The notes: generated from the letters alone by a model not told the origin. Positions 26,788 through 36,291 are shown, counted from the stretch's first letter. The stretch: 64,000 bases of DNA from Streptomyces spiroverticillatus (GCA_014650415.1 BMUX01000008.1:126784-190783), one strand, 5' to 3'. Translations and numbers: made by a program.

Positions 26788-27146
26788 CACTGCGGCGATG
26801 ATACGGGAGCACGTTGAAAGCTGGATGAACTCGCGACGGAGCGTGGCCATGACGGATGCCGTGCGGGAAATTCCGGAGGCGTTATGGGCCGTTGCGTGGC
26901 CATGTGATCCGATGCCCGGTCACACCCCGTCATGGTGCGGGACGTTGGCCGCACAACCCCGGTCACCGTGACAGATCCGACGACCGATCCGCTCAGGGCC
27001 CGCCCCGGCGACAGTGGTCACCGCACGGGCCGACCGGCGTCCCCCGCCGGACAGGAGCGGTTCGCCGGAGAGCAGCGCTGAGCGCAATGAGCGCGCTGGG
27101 CGCACGGGGCGCACGGGGCGCATTGAGCAAGGAAAGCGGTACAGCC
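26788..27146. other. Divergent region between LAL and GMC genes
   Basis: No gene is seen in these 359 bases. It contains the 16-bp motif TGGCCATGACGGATGC at 26844-26859, which recurs with one mismatch before the second GMC gene. It also has the palindrome GTCACCGTGAC (26962-26972) with GGTCAC strings nearby. It must hold both promoters. Confidence 0.6.
26844..26859. promoter_or_regulatory. Shared LAL/GMC upstream motif, copy 1
   Basis: TGGCCATGACGGATGC lies 57 bases upstream of the first LAL start and 288 bases before the first GMC gene. The second copy (36387-36402) differs only at base 4. It is a candidate operator for the paralogous LAL regulators. Confidence 0.45.
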
Positions 27147-28670
27147 ATGAACAGCACGGAGTTCGACAACATCGTCGTGGGCGCCGGATCGGCGGGCGCC
27201 GTCGTCGCACGGCGGCTGGTCGACGCGGGCCGCAAGGTCCTCCTCGTGGAGGCGGGCCCGGTCGACGACACCGAGGCCATCCACGACCCCACGGGTTCGA
27301 TCCAGCTCTGGAACAGCCCCTGGGACTGGGCCTTCCGGACCGAGCCCCAGACCCACGCCGACGGACGCGAACTGCCCTGGCCGCGCGGCCGGACGCTCGG
27401 CGGCTCCAGCTCGTTCAACGGCATGATCTACGTGCGCGGCGCGCGGGCCGACTACGACTCCTGGGCCTACGGCGGCGCGGCGGGCTGGTCCTGGCAGGAC
27501 GTGGAACCGTACTTCCGCCGCATGGAGGACTTCGACGGCGGCGCGGCGGGCGGCCGAGGCGTCGGCGGGCCCCTGCACGTGCAGCGCAACCCCGGCCCGG
27601 ACGCCCTGGTGCGGTCCTGGGTGGAGGCGGCCCGGCAGTACGGTCTGCCGTACAACGACGACTACAACAGCGGCGACCAGCACGGCGTGAGCTACACCCA
27701 GCACACCATCAAGGACCACCGCCGTCAGTCGACCTGGGTGGCGTACGGGCACGCGGTGCGGGACAACCCGCTGCTGACCGTGGTCACCGACGCGCTCGTG
27801 ACGCGGATCGTCTTCGACGGGGACCGCGCGGCGGGCATCGCGTACACGGCCGACGGGCAGGAGCACATCGCCCGCTCGGCGCACGAAGTGGTGCTCTCCG
27901 GCGGCGTGTTCGGCACACCGCAGCTCCTCATGCTGTCCGGCATAGGCCCGGCCGAGCACCTGCGGTCCTTCGGGCTGCGGGTCCGCGCCGACCTGCCGGG
28001 TGTCGGCCAGAACCTCCAGGACCACTGGTCGGCGCCGCTGGTCTGGAAGTCGCGGCAGCCGCTGCCCGCGTGGGCGGCGCAGGGGCTGGAGGCCCAGTAC
28101 TTCGCCGCCACCCGGCCGGGGCTCGCCGTCCCCGACATCCAGCCCCTCTTCCTCTCGTTCCCCTACCCGGTGCCGGGCGCGGACCTGCCCGAGCACGGCT
28201 TCTCCGCCGTGGGCCAGCTGCTGCACCCGTACAGCCGGGGCGAGGTGCGGCTGCGCTCCGCCGACCCGTCGGCCCCGCCGGTCCTCGACCCGAAGGTGTT
28301 CTCCGACCCGCGCGACCTGGAGACCCTCGTCGACAACCTGGAGCAGCTCCGCGACATCGCCGGACAGGACGCGCTCGAGGAGTGGAACGACGGCGAGGTG
28401 CTGCCGGGCGAGGGCACCGCGACGCGTGCACAGCTGCGCGACCACGTGCGGGCCACCGTCGTCTCCGGCCACCACCAGGTCGGCACCGCGCGGATGGGCC
28501 TGGACGCCCTGTCCGTCGTCGACCCCGAACTGCGGGTCCACGGGGTACGCAACCTGCGGGTCGCCGACGCGTCGGTCATGCCGCACGAGCCCACCGGCAA
28601 CACGAACGCGCCGAGCGTCATGATCGGCGAGAGGGCGTCGGACCTGCTGCTGGGACGCGGGGCGCGATAG
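27147..28670 (+). CDS. GMC-family FAD oxidoreductase, first copy
   Basis: A 507-residue glucose-methanol-choline oxidoreductase. The FAD site is VVGAGSAGAVVARRL, GMC signature 1 is GRTLGGSSSFNGMIYVRG, and signature 2 is SGGVFGTPQLLMLSGIGP. The catalytic His is in GHHQVGTARMG and the second catalytic Asn/His in TGNTNAPSV. It probably oxidises an alcohol. It could be an oxidase making H2O2 or a dehydrogenase. GGAAAG lies about 8 bases before the ATG. An alcohol dehydrogenase gene follows. Confidence 0.93.
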   Translation: MNSTEFDNIVVGAGSAGAVVARRLVDAGRKVLLVEAGPVDDTEAIHDPTGSIQLWNSPWDWAFRTEPQTHADGRELPWPRGRTLGGSSSFNGMIYVRGARADYDSWAYGGAAGWSWQDVEPYFRRMEDFDGGAAGGRGVGGPLHVQRNPGPDALVRSWVEAARQYGLPYNDDYNSGDQHGVSYTQHTIKDHRRQSTWVAYGHAVRDNPLLTVVTDALVTRIVFDGDRAAGIAYTADGQEHIARSAHEVVLSGGVFGTPQLLMLSGIGPAEHLRSFGLRVRADLPGVGQNLQDHWSAPLVWKSRQPLPAWAAQGLEAQYFAATRPGLAVPDIQPLFLSFPYPVPGADLPEHGFSAVGQLLHPYSRGEVRLRSADPSAPPVLDPKVFSDPRDLETLVDNLEQLRDIAGQDALEEWNDGEVLPGEGTATRAQLRDHVRATVVSGHHQVGTARMGLDALSVVDPELRVHGVRNLRVADASVMPHEPTGNTNAPSVMIGERASDLLLGRGAR

Positions 28671-28922
28671 GCCGTCCCGGCTGCCGCCTCGGCCGTACGG
28701 TCCGCTTCCGGCAGCCGTACGCCCCCCCTCACGACCGGCCCGGCACCGGCCGGGTGCTCAGAGGCGTACCGCCGAACCCCTGGCGGCCGTACGCCCTCCC
28801 CCTCACCCACGAAAGGCCGGTGCCCGGCCCAGCCGTGGGCGGTGTCCGGCAGGACCTGCCGCGCACCGCCCACGGCGTCCAACCCGCGCCCCTGCCCCCC
28901 CCTCCTCCCGAAGAAGGCCCTC

Positions 28923-30035
28923 ATGCCCACCACCGTCACCGCAGCCGTCTCCCGCGAACCCGGGGAGGACTTCCGCATCGAGGAACTCCGGCTCGACGAC
29001 CCCCGCCCCGACGAAGTCCTCGTCCGCTACACGGCCGTCGGCCTCTGCCACACCGATCTGGAGGCCGCCGCCGGCAAGCTCCCCACCCCGCACCCGGTGG
29101 TCCTCGGCCACGAGGGCGCGGGGACGATCGAGGCCGTCGGCGCGGCGGTCACCGGCTTCGCCCCCGGCGACCGGGTCGTCCTCAGCCTCGACTCGTGCGG
29201 CGTCTGCCGCAACTGCCTGGCCGGGCAGCCCGCCTACTGCGACCAGCACCTCCCGCTGAACTTCCACTCCCGGCGCGCGGACGGCTCGGTGGGTCTGCGC
29301 GACGCCTCCGGCGCCCCGGTGCACGACCACTTCTTCGGGCAGTCCTCGTTCGCCTCGTACGGCCTCGCCCACCCCCGCGGCCTGGTCAAGGTCCCCGACG
29401 ACCTGCCGCTCACCACCCTCGCCCCGCTCGGCTGCGGGCTCATCACCGGTGCGGGTGCCGTCCTCAACTCGCTGCGGGTGCGGGCCGGAAGCAGCGTCGC
29501 GGTCTTCGGGCTCGGTTCGGTAGGTCTCGCGGCGCTGATGGCCGCCGTCGCCTCCGGTGCGACGCGTGTCATCGCGATCGACCGGAAGCCCGAACGCCTC
29601 ACCCTGGCAAAGGAGTTGGGTGCTTCCGACGTCGTCGACGCCACCGCCGTCGAGGCCGGTGAAGCCGTCCTGGGGCTGACCGGGGGACGCGGCGTGGACC
29701 ACAGTGTCGAGTCGACCGGCGTCGTCCCGGTGATGAACACCGCCGTCTCGGTCCTGGCGCCCCTCGGCTCGGCCGCCGTCCTGGGCGTCGCGGCACTCGA
29801 CGCCGACCTGAAGGCCAACGCCTTCGAACTCCTCAAGGGCCGCACCGTCACCGGTTCCGTCATGGGCCACCAGGCGCCCGGCCTGCTGATCCCCCGGCTC
29901 CTCGACCTCCACCGCCGGGGGCGCTTCCCGCTCGACCGCCTCGTGACCACGTACCCCCTGGCCGACATCAACCGCGCGATCGCCGACGTCAGGACGGGCA
30001 GCACCGTCAAGGCCGTCCTCACTCACCGCGCGTGA
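28923..30035 (+). CDS. Zinc-dependent alcohol dehydrogenase, aryl-alcohol type
   Basis: A 370-residue class III-like MDR dehydrogenase. Catalytic zinc ligands are in GLCHTD and GHEGAG; the structural zinc loop is CGVCRNCLAGQPAYC. The NAD-binding motif is FGLGSVGLAALMAA. The length and the form of the loop fit benzyl/geraniol-type alcohol dehydrogenases. The stop at 30033-30035 overlaps a GTG, but the next gene more likely starts 27 bases later. It lies 252 bases after the GMC gene on the same strand. Confidence 0.9.
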   Translation: MPTTVTAAVSREPGEDFRIEELRLDDPRPDEVLVRYTAVGLCHTDLEAAAGKLPTPHPVVLGHEGAGTIEAVGAAVTGFAPGDRVVLSLDSCGVCRNCLAGQPAYCDQHLPLNFHSRRADGSVGLRDASGAPVHDHFFGQSSFASYGLAHPRGLVKVPDDLPLTTLAPLGCGLITGAGAVLNSLRVRAGSSVAVFGLGSVGLAALMAAVASGATRVIAIDRKPERLTLAKELGASDVVDATAVEAGEAVLGLTGGRGVDHSVESTGVVPVMNTAVSVLAPLGSAAVLGVAALDADLKANAFELLKGRTVTGSVMGHQAPGLLIPRLLDLHRRGRFPLDRLVTTYPLADINRAIADVRTGSTVKAVLTHRA

Positions 30036-30061
30036 CCGCCCACTCCCGAAACGGACACACC

Positions 30062-30904
30062 GTGAAGCTCACACGCCCCCGCACCACCCTCGCCGTCGGT
30101 GCCACCGCGGCCGCCGCCGTGGTCGCTCTTGCCACCCTGGCACCCTCCGCGTCGGCGACGCAGGAACAGACCGCCGCACCGGCGCACCGGGCCAAGCCGA
30201 CCGTCGTCCTGGTCCACGGCGCGTTCGCCGACGCCTCCGGCTGGGCGGACACCGTCAAGCGCCTGCGGCACGACGGATATCCGGTGCGGGCCGTCGCCAA
30301 CCCGCTGCGCGGCCTTGACCACGACGCCGCCTACGTCACTGGGCTCCTCAAGAGCATCAAGGGCCCCAAGATCGTCGTCGGCCACTCCTACGGCGGCGCG
30401 GTCATCACCAACGCCGCCGCCTCCGTGCCCGACGTCAAGGCGCTCGTGTACGTCGCCGCGTTCGTGCCCGACCAGGGGGAGTCGCTCGGCTCGCTGCTGG
30501 AGGAGCACGCTGACCCCACCGTCCCGGCGCTCCCGCAGCAGACCTTCGGCTACACCCGGCCCGACGGCTCCGCCGGCACCGACGTCCTCCTCGACCCGGC
30601 CCGGTTCCGGGCCGCCTTCGCCGCGGACGTACCGGCACCCGAGGCGGACCTCATGGCCGCCTCCCAACGCCCCATTGCCGTCGAGGCGTTCGAGCAGCCC
30701 ACCAAGGCGGCGGCCTGGAAGAAGCTGCCCTCCTGGGCCCTGGTCGCCACCCGGGACAAGGCGATTCCGCCGAGCCTGGAGCGCTTCATGGCCCGGCGTG
30801 CGGGCGCGCACATCACCGAGGTGCCCAGCTCCCACGCCGCCATGGTCAGCAACCCGGGCGCCGTGACCCGCCTCGTCCAGCAGGCGGACCGGGCCACGCG
30901 CTGA
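30062..30904 (+). CDS. Secreted alpha/beta hydrolase
   Basis: A 280-residue protein. A signal peptide (VKLTRPRTTLAVGATAAAAV ... SASA) is followed by an alpha/beta-hydrolase fold like that of salicylate/methyl-ester esterases: oxyanion region VLVHGAFADASGW, nucleophile elbow VGHSYGGAV and catalytic His in PSSHAAMVS. The GTG at 30062 is preferred as it opens a proper signal peptide; a GTG at 30032 overlapping the previous stop would add ten residues. A terminator follows at 30921. Confidence 0.88.
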   Translation: MKLTRPRTTLAVGATAAAAVVALATLAPSASATQEQTAAPAHRAKPTVVLVHGAFADASGWADTVKRLRHDGYPVRAVANPLRGLDHDAAYVTGLLKSIKGPKIVVGHSYGGAVITNAAASVPDVKALVYVAAFVPDQGESLGSLLEEHADPTVPALPQQTFGYTRPDGSAGTDVLLDPARFRAAFAADVPAPEADLMAASQRPIAVEAFEQPTKAAAWKKLPSWALVATRDKAIPPSLERFMARRAGAHITEVPSSHAAMVSNPGAVTRLVQQADRATR

Positions 30905-30920
30905 CCGCCGGCGACGCCCC

Positions 30921-30951
30921 CGCTCCGGACGGCATCCCGCCGTCCGGAGCG
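30921..30951 (+). terminator. Terminator hairpin after the secreted hydrolase
   Basis: A perfect 12-bp inverted repeat (CGCTCCGGACGG / CCGTCCGGAGCG) with a 7-base loop, 17 bases after the stop codon. Confidence 0.75.
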
Positions 30952-30960
30952 GTTCTCCGC

Positions 30961-31019
30961 GCCCACAACCCTTGAGCCCGGGTTTCCGAGCCCACAACCC
31001 CTTGAGCCCCGGGCTTCCG
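30961..31019. repeat. Two-copy 29-base direct repeat
   Basis: GCCCACAACCCTTGAGCCCG then GGTTTCCG (30961-30988) is repeated with two changes at 30990-31019. It lies between the hydrolase terminator and the PAP2 gene. Confidence 0.8.
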
Positions 31020-31055
31020 GGCCCCCGAACCCGACGTACGAAAGCAGCGACCGCC

Positions 31056-31877
31056 ATGTCCCCACCGTTCCCGGGCGCCCGCACGTCCCTTTGCCGCCCC
31101 GTGGTGCTCCTCCTGGCGTTCGCCGCCCTGCACGGGCTCGCCGTGTGGACGCCGATCGGCCAGCGGGCGGAGAACGCCCTGGTGGTGGGTTACGCCGACC
31201 AGGCGCGGATCTTCCCCTGGGTGCAGTCCTGGGGGCCGCCGCCCCTCGCGCACGAGATCCCGCTGCTCGTCGTGGGCCTGGCCCTGGTCGTGGCGGTCTC
31301 CGTCGTACGGCGACGGCTGCGCGAAGGGTGTGCGGCCGTCGCCGCGGTGGTCGGCACGCTCGCCGTCACGGAACTGCTCAACAAGGCCGTTCTGGTACGT
31401 CCCGACCTCGTCGGCGCCGCGCAGAACCTCCGGGAGGCGAGCTTCCCGAGCGGTCACGTGGCGATCTCCGCCGCACTCGCCCTGGGGCTCGTACTCGTCG
31501 TCCCCGGGCGGGCCCGCCTGCCGGTGGCCGCCGTCGGCGCCGTGTGGGTGGCGCTCACGGCGGGCGCCGTCCAGGCGCTGTACTGGCACCGGCCCAGCGA
31601 CGTGCTCGGCGCCGTCCTGCTGGCCTGTGCCGCGTTCGCCGCCGCCCGGTGCTTCCTCGGCCCGGGGGCGGCGGGCGGCGGGGCCCGGCCGCGCTTTTGG
31701 TACGTATGGCCCGTGGCGGCCGTCGTCGCCGTGCTCGCCGCGTCGCGCGAGGACACGGCGGCGCGACCGCTGGTGTTCGCCGGGGCGGCGTTCGTCTGCG
31801 CGGTGCTGGTGTGGGGTGTCGCCGTGTCCGGGGGAGCGGTGGTCAGGCAGGCACCCGGTCGGACCGCGCGTGGGTGA
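31056..31877 (+). CDS. PAP2-family membrane phosphatase
   Basis: A 273-residue protein with about six membrane spans. The PAP2 motifs are in order: KAVLVRPDL (K-x6-RP region), ASFPSGHVAIS (PSGH) and YWHRPSDVLGAVL (R-x5-H-x3-D type end). It presumably dephosphorylates a lipid phosphate such as undecaprenyl pyrophosphate or phosphatidic acid on the outer face. Its 3' end overlaps the convergent FMN reductase gene by 35 bases. Confidence 0.88.
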   Translation: MSPPFPGARTSLCRPVVLLLAFAALHGLAVWTPIGQRAENALVVGYADQARIFPWVQSWGPPPLAHEIPLLVVGLALVVAVSVVRRRLREGCAAVAAVVGTLAVTELLNKAVLVRPDLVGAAQNLREASFPSGHVAISAALALGLVLVVPGRARLPVAAVGAVWVALTAGAVQALYWHRPSDVLGAVLLACAAFAAARCFLGPGAAGGGARPRFWYVWPVAAVVAVLAASREDTAARPLVFAGAAFVCAVLVWGVAVSGGAVVRQAPGRTARG

Positions 31878-32424
31878 GCTCCGCGAGGTGGACCAGTTCC
31901 GCCAGCAGCTCCTTCAGCAGGCTCTCGGTGAACTGGTCGGCGAGGAACGTCCCCTCCGTGTCGAAGCGCTGGTGCGAGCGGAAGACGGTGACCTCCGGGT
32001 GGGCCACCACGGGTGCCTGTACCCGGTGCAGGATCTGGCGCAGGACCAACTGCCCCCGGGCGGTGCCGAACTGCGAGGGCGAGGCGCCCAGGATCGCGGT
32101 GGGCCTGCCGCGCAGGCTGGAGTCGCCCGCCGGACGGGACAGCCAGTCCAAGGCGTTCATCAGGACGCCGGGGATCGCCGAGTTGTACTCGGGCGTCGCG
32201 ATGATCAGGCCGTCGGCCTCCCGCACCCGCGCCCGCAGGTCCGCGACCGAGGCGGGCGGCACCTCCTCGCGGTCCTGGTTGAAGTACGGCAGCTCGCCGA
32301 GGCCCTCGTGGATCTCGACGGAGACTCCGTCCGGGGCCAGGGCCTTCAGGGCGTGCAGCAGGGCGGTGTTGTGCGAGCCGCGGCGCAGGCTGCCGGAGAG
32401 GGCGAGGAAACGCAGGTCGGACAT
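31843..32424 (-). CDS. NADPH-dependent FMN reductase
   Basis: A 193-residue flavodoxin-like reductase. The FMN phosphate site is LALSGSLRRGSHNTAL, the YNSAIPG segment is in IIATPEYNSAIPGVLMNALDW, and the GRPTAILGASPSQFGTARGQ motif closes the site. It probably reduces quinones, azo compounds or FMN. GGAG precedes the ATG at 32424. Its 5' leader contains a 12-base tandem repeat. It lies downstream of the catalase-like gene on the same strand. Confidence 0.92.
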   Translation of the reverse strand: MSDLRFLALSGSLRRGSHNTALLHALKALAPDGVSVEIHEGLGELPYFNQDREEVPPASVADLRARVREADGLIIATPEYNSAIPGVLMNALDWLSRPAGDSSLRGRPTAILGASPSQFGTARGQLVLRQILHRVQAPVVAHPEVTVFRSHQRFDTEGTFLADQFTESLLKELLAELVHLAELTHARSDRVPA

Positions 32425-32439
32425 GGTGGGTTGCTCCAG

Positions 32440-32499
32440 TTCGGTAGAAGGGCCGGTGAAAGGGCCGGTGGAAGGTTCGGTGGAAGGTTCGGTGGAAGA
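32440..32499 (-). repeat. Five-unit 12-base tandem repeat
   Basis: Five units of the form TTCGGTGGAAGG / GCCGGTGAAAGG occupy the gap between the catalase-like gene and the FMN reductase start. They would lie in the reductase mRNA leader. Confidence 0.85.
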
Positions 32500-32541
32500 G
32501 GGGATGGCGGGGGACGACGGGTTGCCGTCCCCCGCACGGGG

Positions 32542-33474
32542 TCAGGAGTGCGGTGTACGGAGCGGGCGTGCGGCCGCGTACACCCGGCTGCGGTCCGCCG
32601 CCAGCCGGTCCAGCGGGGCGGCGATGCCCTCGGGCAGCCGCAGGGGGTCGAAGTCGGCCTCCACGGCGGGCGGTTCGGCGCGGTCCAGGACCAAGGTGCC
32701 CAGCGGCATCGACCGCTGCGAGGACCACAGGCGGGTCGGGTCGTGCACCTCGTCCCCGGGACCGGGGAGGTGCGCCAGCAGGTCGAAGGCGGAAGGGAGT
32801 TCGGCCGCGAGTCCCCGCATGAGGTAGTCCTGCGGGCGGGCCGCTGCCTCCTCCTCCGTGAGCGGCTCCGTGGGCCGCCGGGGCCGCCAGCTCAGCCGGG
32901 CCCAGGTGACCGTGCCCGCCGCATCGGTCAGGCCGAACGCGTGCACCGCGTGGTAGGCCAGCCCGGTGAAGCCCGCCGCCGGACGCGACCGCTGGGCCAG
33001 TTCCATGGCGGTCGCCGCCTCCGGGTGGCGCTCCAGGAACGCGGGCACCGCGGCGGGGTCCGGGGAGTTCGTCGCCCGGAGGAACTCGACCATGTGCGCC
33101 CCGGTCCGTACGAAGAAGACCGGCAGCGTGAACATCACGAGGTCCAGGCCGCCGATCCGGACCGCGAGCCCGTGGTCGCCGGGAGCACCGTCGTGCCCGC
33201 CCGGACCACCGAGCGTGCTGGAGAACCGGGCCGTGGCGGGGACGGCGGCCGACCCGGCGAAGAGGGCGGCGGCACTCAGCCCGGCGGCCTCGGCCGAGGG
33301 CGTGAACGTGCCCGCAGCCCAGGCGCCGCGTGCGTGCAGAAGGCGGTCCCGGGGGTCCGCGCCGGTCGCCTCGGCGACCTGAGCGACGAGCGCGGCCCCG
33401 CTGGGCGAGGACCTGTGCGCGGCCCCGTCCTGCGGGGCGACGTGCGCGCCACTGTTCAAAGAAGTGCTGGTCAT
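32542..33474 (-). CDS. Catalase-related peroxidase
   Basis: A 310-residue short catalase-fold heme protein. Recognisable parts are GTFTPSAEAAGLSAAALFAG, PATARFSSTLGGPGGHD (the catalase RFS/G...HD/H strand), DLVMFTLPVFFVRTG and the distal YLMRGLAAELPSAFDLL. It lacks the size of a true catalase (about 480+ residues), as in the SrpA/catalase-family peroxidase group. It could remove H2O2 made by the neighbouring GMC oxidases. That link is inference. Confidence 0.88.
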   Translation of the reverse strand: MTSTSLNSGAHVAPQDGAAHRSSPSGAALVAQVAEATGADPRDRLLHARGAWAAGTFTPSAEAAGLSAAALFAGSAAVPATARFSSTLGGPGGHDGAPGDHGLAVRIGGLDLVMFTLPVFFVRTGAHMVEFLRATNSPDPAAVPAFLERHPEAATAMELAQRSRPAAGFTGLAYHAVHAFGLTDAAGTVTWARLSWRPRRPTEPLTEEEAAARPQDYLMRGLAAELPSAFDLLAHLPGPGDEVHDPTRLWSSQRSMPLGTLVLDRAEPPAVEADFDPLRLPEGIAAPLDRLAADRSRVYAAARPLRTPHS

Positions 33475-33585
33475 GGCGGTGACCCTAGGGAGATCGACCA
33501 CTCCCGCGCATCGGTCGCCGTATCGGTCGGACCTGCCGCCGCCCGGATCCGGGCGGAGGGCGGGGCCGCATAGGATCACAAGGAA

Positions 33586-36291
33586 ATGGTTGTGTACGGG
33601 CGGTATCAGGAGAAGTCAGAGCTCGACCGGGTCCTCGACGGGGCGCGTGCGGGCCGGGGGGCGGCAGTGGTGCTCTGGGGCGACCCGGGCATCGGCAAGA
33701 CCGCGTTGCTGGAGTACGCGGCCGAAGGCGCCGGGGACTTCACCGTCATCGGCTGCCGGGGCAGCCGGATGGAATCGGGCCTCGCCTTCGCCGCCCTGCA
33801 CGGGCTGCTGTGGCCGCTGGCCGACCGGATCGACACCCTCCCGCCGCCGCAGGCCGCCGCCCTGCACGCGGCGCTCGGCCACAGCGGCGACGTCACCGAC
33901 CGTTTCCTCATCGGCGTCGCCACTCTCACCCTGCTCGCCGAACTCGCCAACGAAAAGCCCCTGTTGGTCATCGTGGACGACGCGGACTGGCTCGACGAGC
34001 CGACCGCCGAGTGCCTGGGGTTCGTCGCGCGGCGGCTGCGTGCCGAACCGCTGGTGCTGCTCCTCACCGGACACACCGACCCCGCCGCCGGCGGCCCCTG
34101 GGAAGGGCTGCGGGCGCTGCCCGTACCCCCGTTGACCGACGCCGAGGCGACCGACTACCTGCACGCCGAAGTGCCGGACGCGGACGAGGAGACCGTACGG
34201 CGTACGGTACGGCTCGCCTGCGGCAACCCGCTCGCCCTGCGCGAACTCCCCTCCCGCGCCGCCGACTCCGGCGAGCGGCAGCCCGTCGGGCCCCGGCTGC
34301 GCCGCGCCTTCGGCGCCCGTACCGCACGGCTGTCCGCCGCCGCCCGCACCCTGCTGCTGGTCGCGGCCGCCGAGGACCGGGGCGACCGGGGCCTGCTGCG
34401 CGAGGCGGCCGGGGTGCTCGGGGCCGGGGAGGCGGCCTGGGAGGAGGTGACACGGTCGGGGCTGCTCGCCGTCCGCGACGGCCGGGTCGGCTTCCTCGCG
34501 CCGCTCGTCGGGGCGGTCGTCTACGAAGCGGCCCCGTTCGCCGAACGCCAGTCGGCGCACCGGGCGTTGGCGCAGGCCCTGCGCACGCACGGCACCGAGG
34601 AAGGGCTGCGGGCCTGGCACCTGGCGGCCGCCGCCGACGAGAGCGACGAAGAGGTCGCGGCCCTGCTCGAACGCAGTGCGCACACCGACCGCTCCCGCGG
34701 CGGCTTCGCCTCCGCCGCCCGCGCCCTCGGCCGGGCCGCCGAACTCTCCCCCGCCCCGACGGACGCCGCCCGCAGGCTCGCCCTCGCGGCCCGCGCCGCC
34801 TGGGAGTGCGGCCGGGTGGCCAGGGCGCAGGACCTGCTCGACCGGGCGACCCGGCTGGTGCCCGAACCTCGGGTCGCCGAGGACAGCGGCGGGCTGCGCG
34901 GCGTCATCGAGTTCGCCCACGGCGACCAGGAACGCGCCCACCGGCTGCTGCTGCGCCACACCCACGCCGTCTCCGACCGGGCCCAGGCCGTCGAGCTGGC
35001 CTGTCTGGCGGTACGGGCCGGCTGGTCGGGCGGATCCCCCGAACGGCAGGCCTCCGCACTGTGCCGGGTGGCCGAACTGGCGGCGGGCGCGGGCATGCCC
35101 GAGGCCACCCTGCTGCCCACCCTGACCCAGTGGTGGGGCGGCGAGGACGTCACCGAACAGCTCTCGGCCGAGGAGACCATCGCCCGGCTCGGCGCGGTCT
35201 CCTGGCAGTTGATGCCGCCCGCACCGCTGGCCGTGGCCTGGGGCGTGGAGCGGGTGCTGGCCGAGGCGTTCCGCCGCAAGGCGGAGGACCTGCGCCGGAT
35301 GGACGCGGCCAGCGCCCTGGTGCTGGCGGTGCCCCAGACCGTGATGGTCGACATCATGGCCGGACGCTGGACCGAGGCCGCCGCGAACGCCTCCGAGACG
35401 CTGAAGCTCGCCACCGAGATAGGCGCCGACCACGCCGCTTCCCAGTGCCGCAACTCGCTCGCCTGGCTCGCCGCACTGCGCGGCGACGAGGAGCGGGTCG
35501 CCGAACTCACCGCACAAAGCCTGGAGTTGTCGGTGCCGCGCGGAGTGCGGGCGCTGAGCGCCGCCGCGTACTGGCACCGCGCCAAGGCCGCCCTGTTCGC
35601 CGGACGCCCGCAGGACGCCCTCGACCTGCTGCTGCCCCTGGCCGAAACCGGACACCGGGCCGCCCACTCCACCTTCGCGCTGCTCGCCGCCGCCGACACC
35701 GTGGAGGCGGCCGTCCGCGCGGGCCACCCCGAGGCGGGCCGGCCCGCGCTGCGGGTGCTGCGCGCCTGGGCGGACCGCACCGGTGCGGCCTGGGCGGTCG
35801 CCGCGGCCCACCAGAGCACGGCGCTGCTGGTCGCCGACCGTGCGGAGGAGGAATTCCGGGCCGCCCTGGACGTACCCGGGGCGACGGACCGCCCGTTCAC
35901 GCACGCCCGCACCCGCCTGCTGTACGGCGAGTGGCTGCGGCGGGCCCGCCGGCGCACCGACGCCCGCGTCCAGCTCGCCGAGGCGGCCGACACCTTCCGC
36001 CGGGTCGGCGCGACACCGCTGCTCGAACGGGCCCTGAACGAACAGGAACTGACGGGCCAGCAGCTGCGCCGCGACCCCGGCCACGACGACGCCGCACTCA
36101 CCCCGCAGGAACTGCGCGTCGCCCGCCTGGCCGCCGAGGGCCTGACCAACCGGGAGATCGCCGCCCGCCTCCTGATCAGCCCCCGCACGGTCGGCCACCA
36201 CCTCTCCAACGTCTTTCCCAAACTGGGCGTCGTCGCCCGCGGCGAACTGGCCCGGGTGGACTTCGACAACGGGATGCGGCTGATGTCGTGA
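33586..36291 (+). CDS. LAL-family LuxR regulator, second copy
   Basis: A 901-residue large ATP-binding LuxR regulator. Walker A is WGDPGIGKTALLEY, Walker B is LLVIVDDADWLDE, the long helical middle follows, and the C-terminal helix-turn-helix is GLTNREIAARLLISPRTVGH. It begins MVVYGRYQEKSELDRVLDGA, the usual LAL start. It runs in the same direction as the second GMC gene 195 bases downstream, whereas the first LAL is divergent from its GMC partner. It lacks the QDQ repeat of the first copy. Confidence 0.93.
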   Translation: MVVYGRYQEKSELDRVLDGARAGRGAAVVLWGDPGIGKTALLEYAAEGAGDFTVIGCRGSRMESGLAFAALHGLLWPLADRIDTLPPPQAAALHAALGHSGDVTDRFLIGVATLTLLAELANEKPLLVIVDDADWLDEPTAECLGFVARRLRAEPLVLLLTGHTDPAAGGPWEGLRALPVPPLTDAEATDYLHAEVPDADEETVRRTVRLACGNPLALRELPSRAADSGERQPVGPRLRRAFGARTARLSAAARTLLLVAAAEDRGDRGLLREAAGVLGAGEAAWEEVTRSGLLAVRDGRVGFLAPLVGAVVYEAAPFAERQSAHRALAQALRTHGTEEGLRAWHLAAAADESDEEVAALLERSAHTDRSRGGFASAARALGRAAELSPAPTDAARRLALAARAAWECGRVARAQDLLDRATRLVPEPRVAEDSGGLRGVIEFAHGDQERAHRLLLRHTHAVSDRAQAVELACLAVRAGWSGGSPERQASALCRVAELAAGAGMPEATLLPTLTQWWGGEDVTEQLSAEETIARLGAVSWQLMPPAPLAVAWGVERVLAEAFRRKAEDLRRMDAASALVLAVPQTVMVDIMAGRWTEAAANASETLKLATEIGADHAASQCRNSLAWLAALRGDEERVAELTAQSLELSVPRGVRALSAAAYWHRAKAALFAGRPQDALDLLLPLAETGHRAAHSTFALLAAADTVEAAVRAGHPEAGRPALRVLRAWADRTGAAWAVAAAHQSTALLVADRAEEEFRAALDVPGATDRPFTHARTRLLYGEWLRRARRRTDARVQLAEAADTFRRVGATPLLERALNEQELTGQQLRRDPGHDDAALTPQELRVARLAAEGLTNREIAARLLISPRTVGHHLSNVFPKLGVVARGELARVDFDNGMRLMS

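Noticed and set aside
33464..34135. Alternative plus-strand frame across the start of the second LAL gene
   Set aside because: Out of frame with Walker A and B of the LAL regulator and made of Arg/Ser/Pro-rich sequence.
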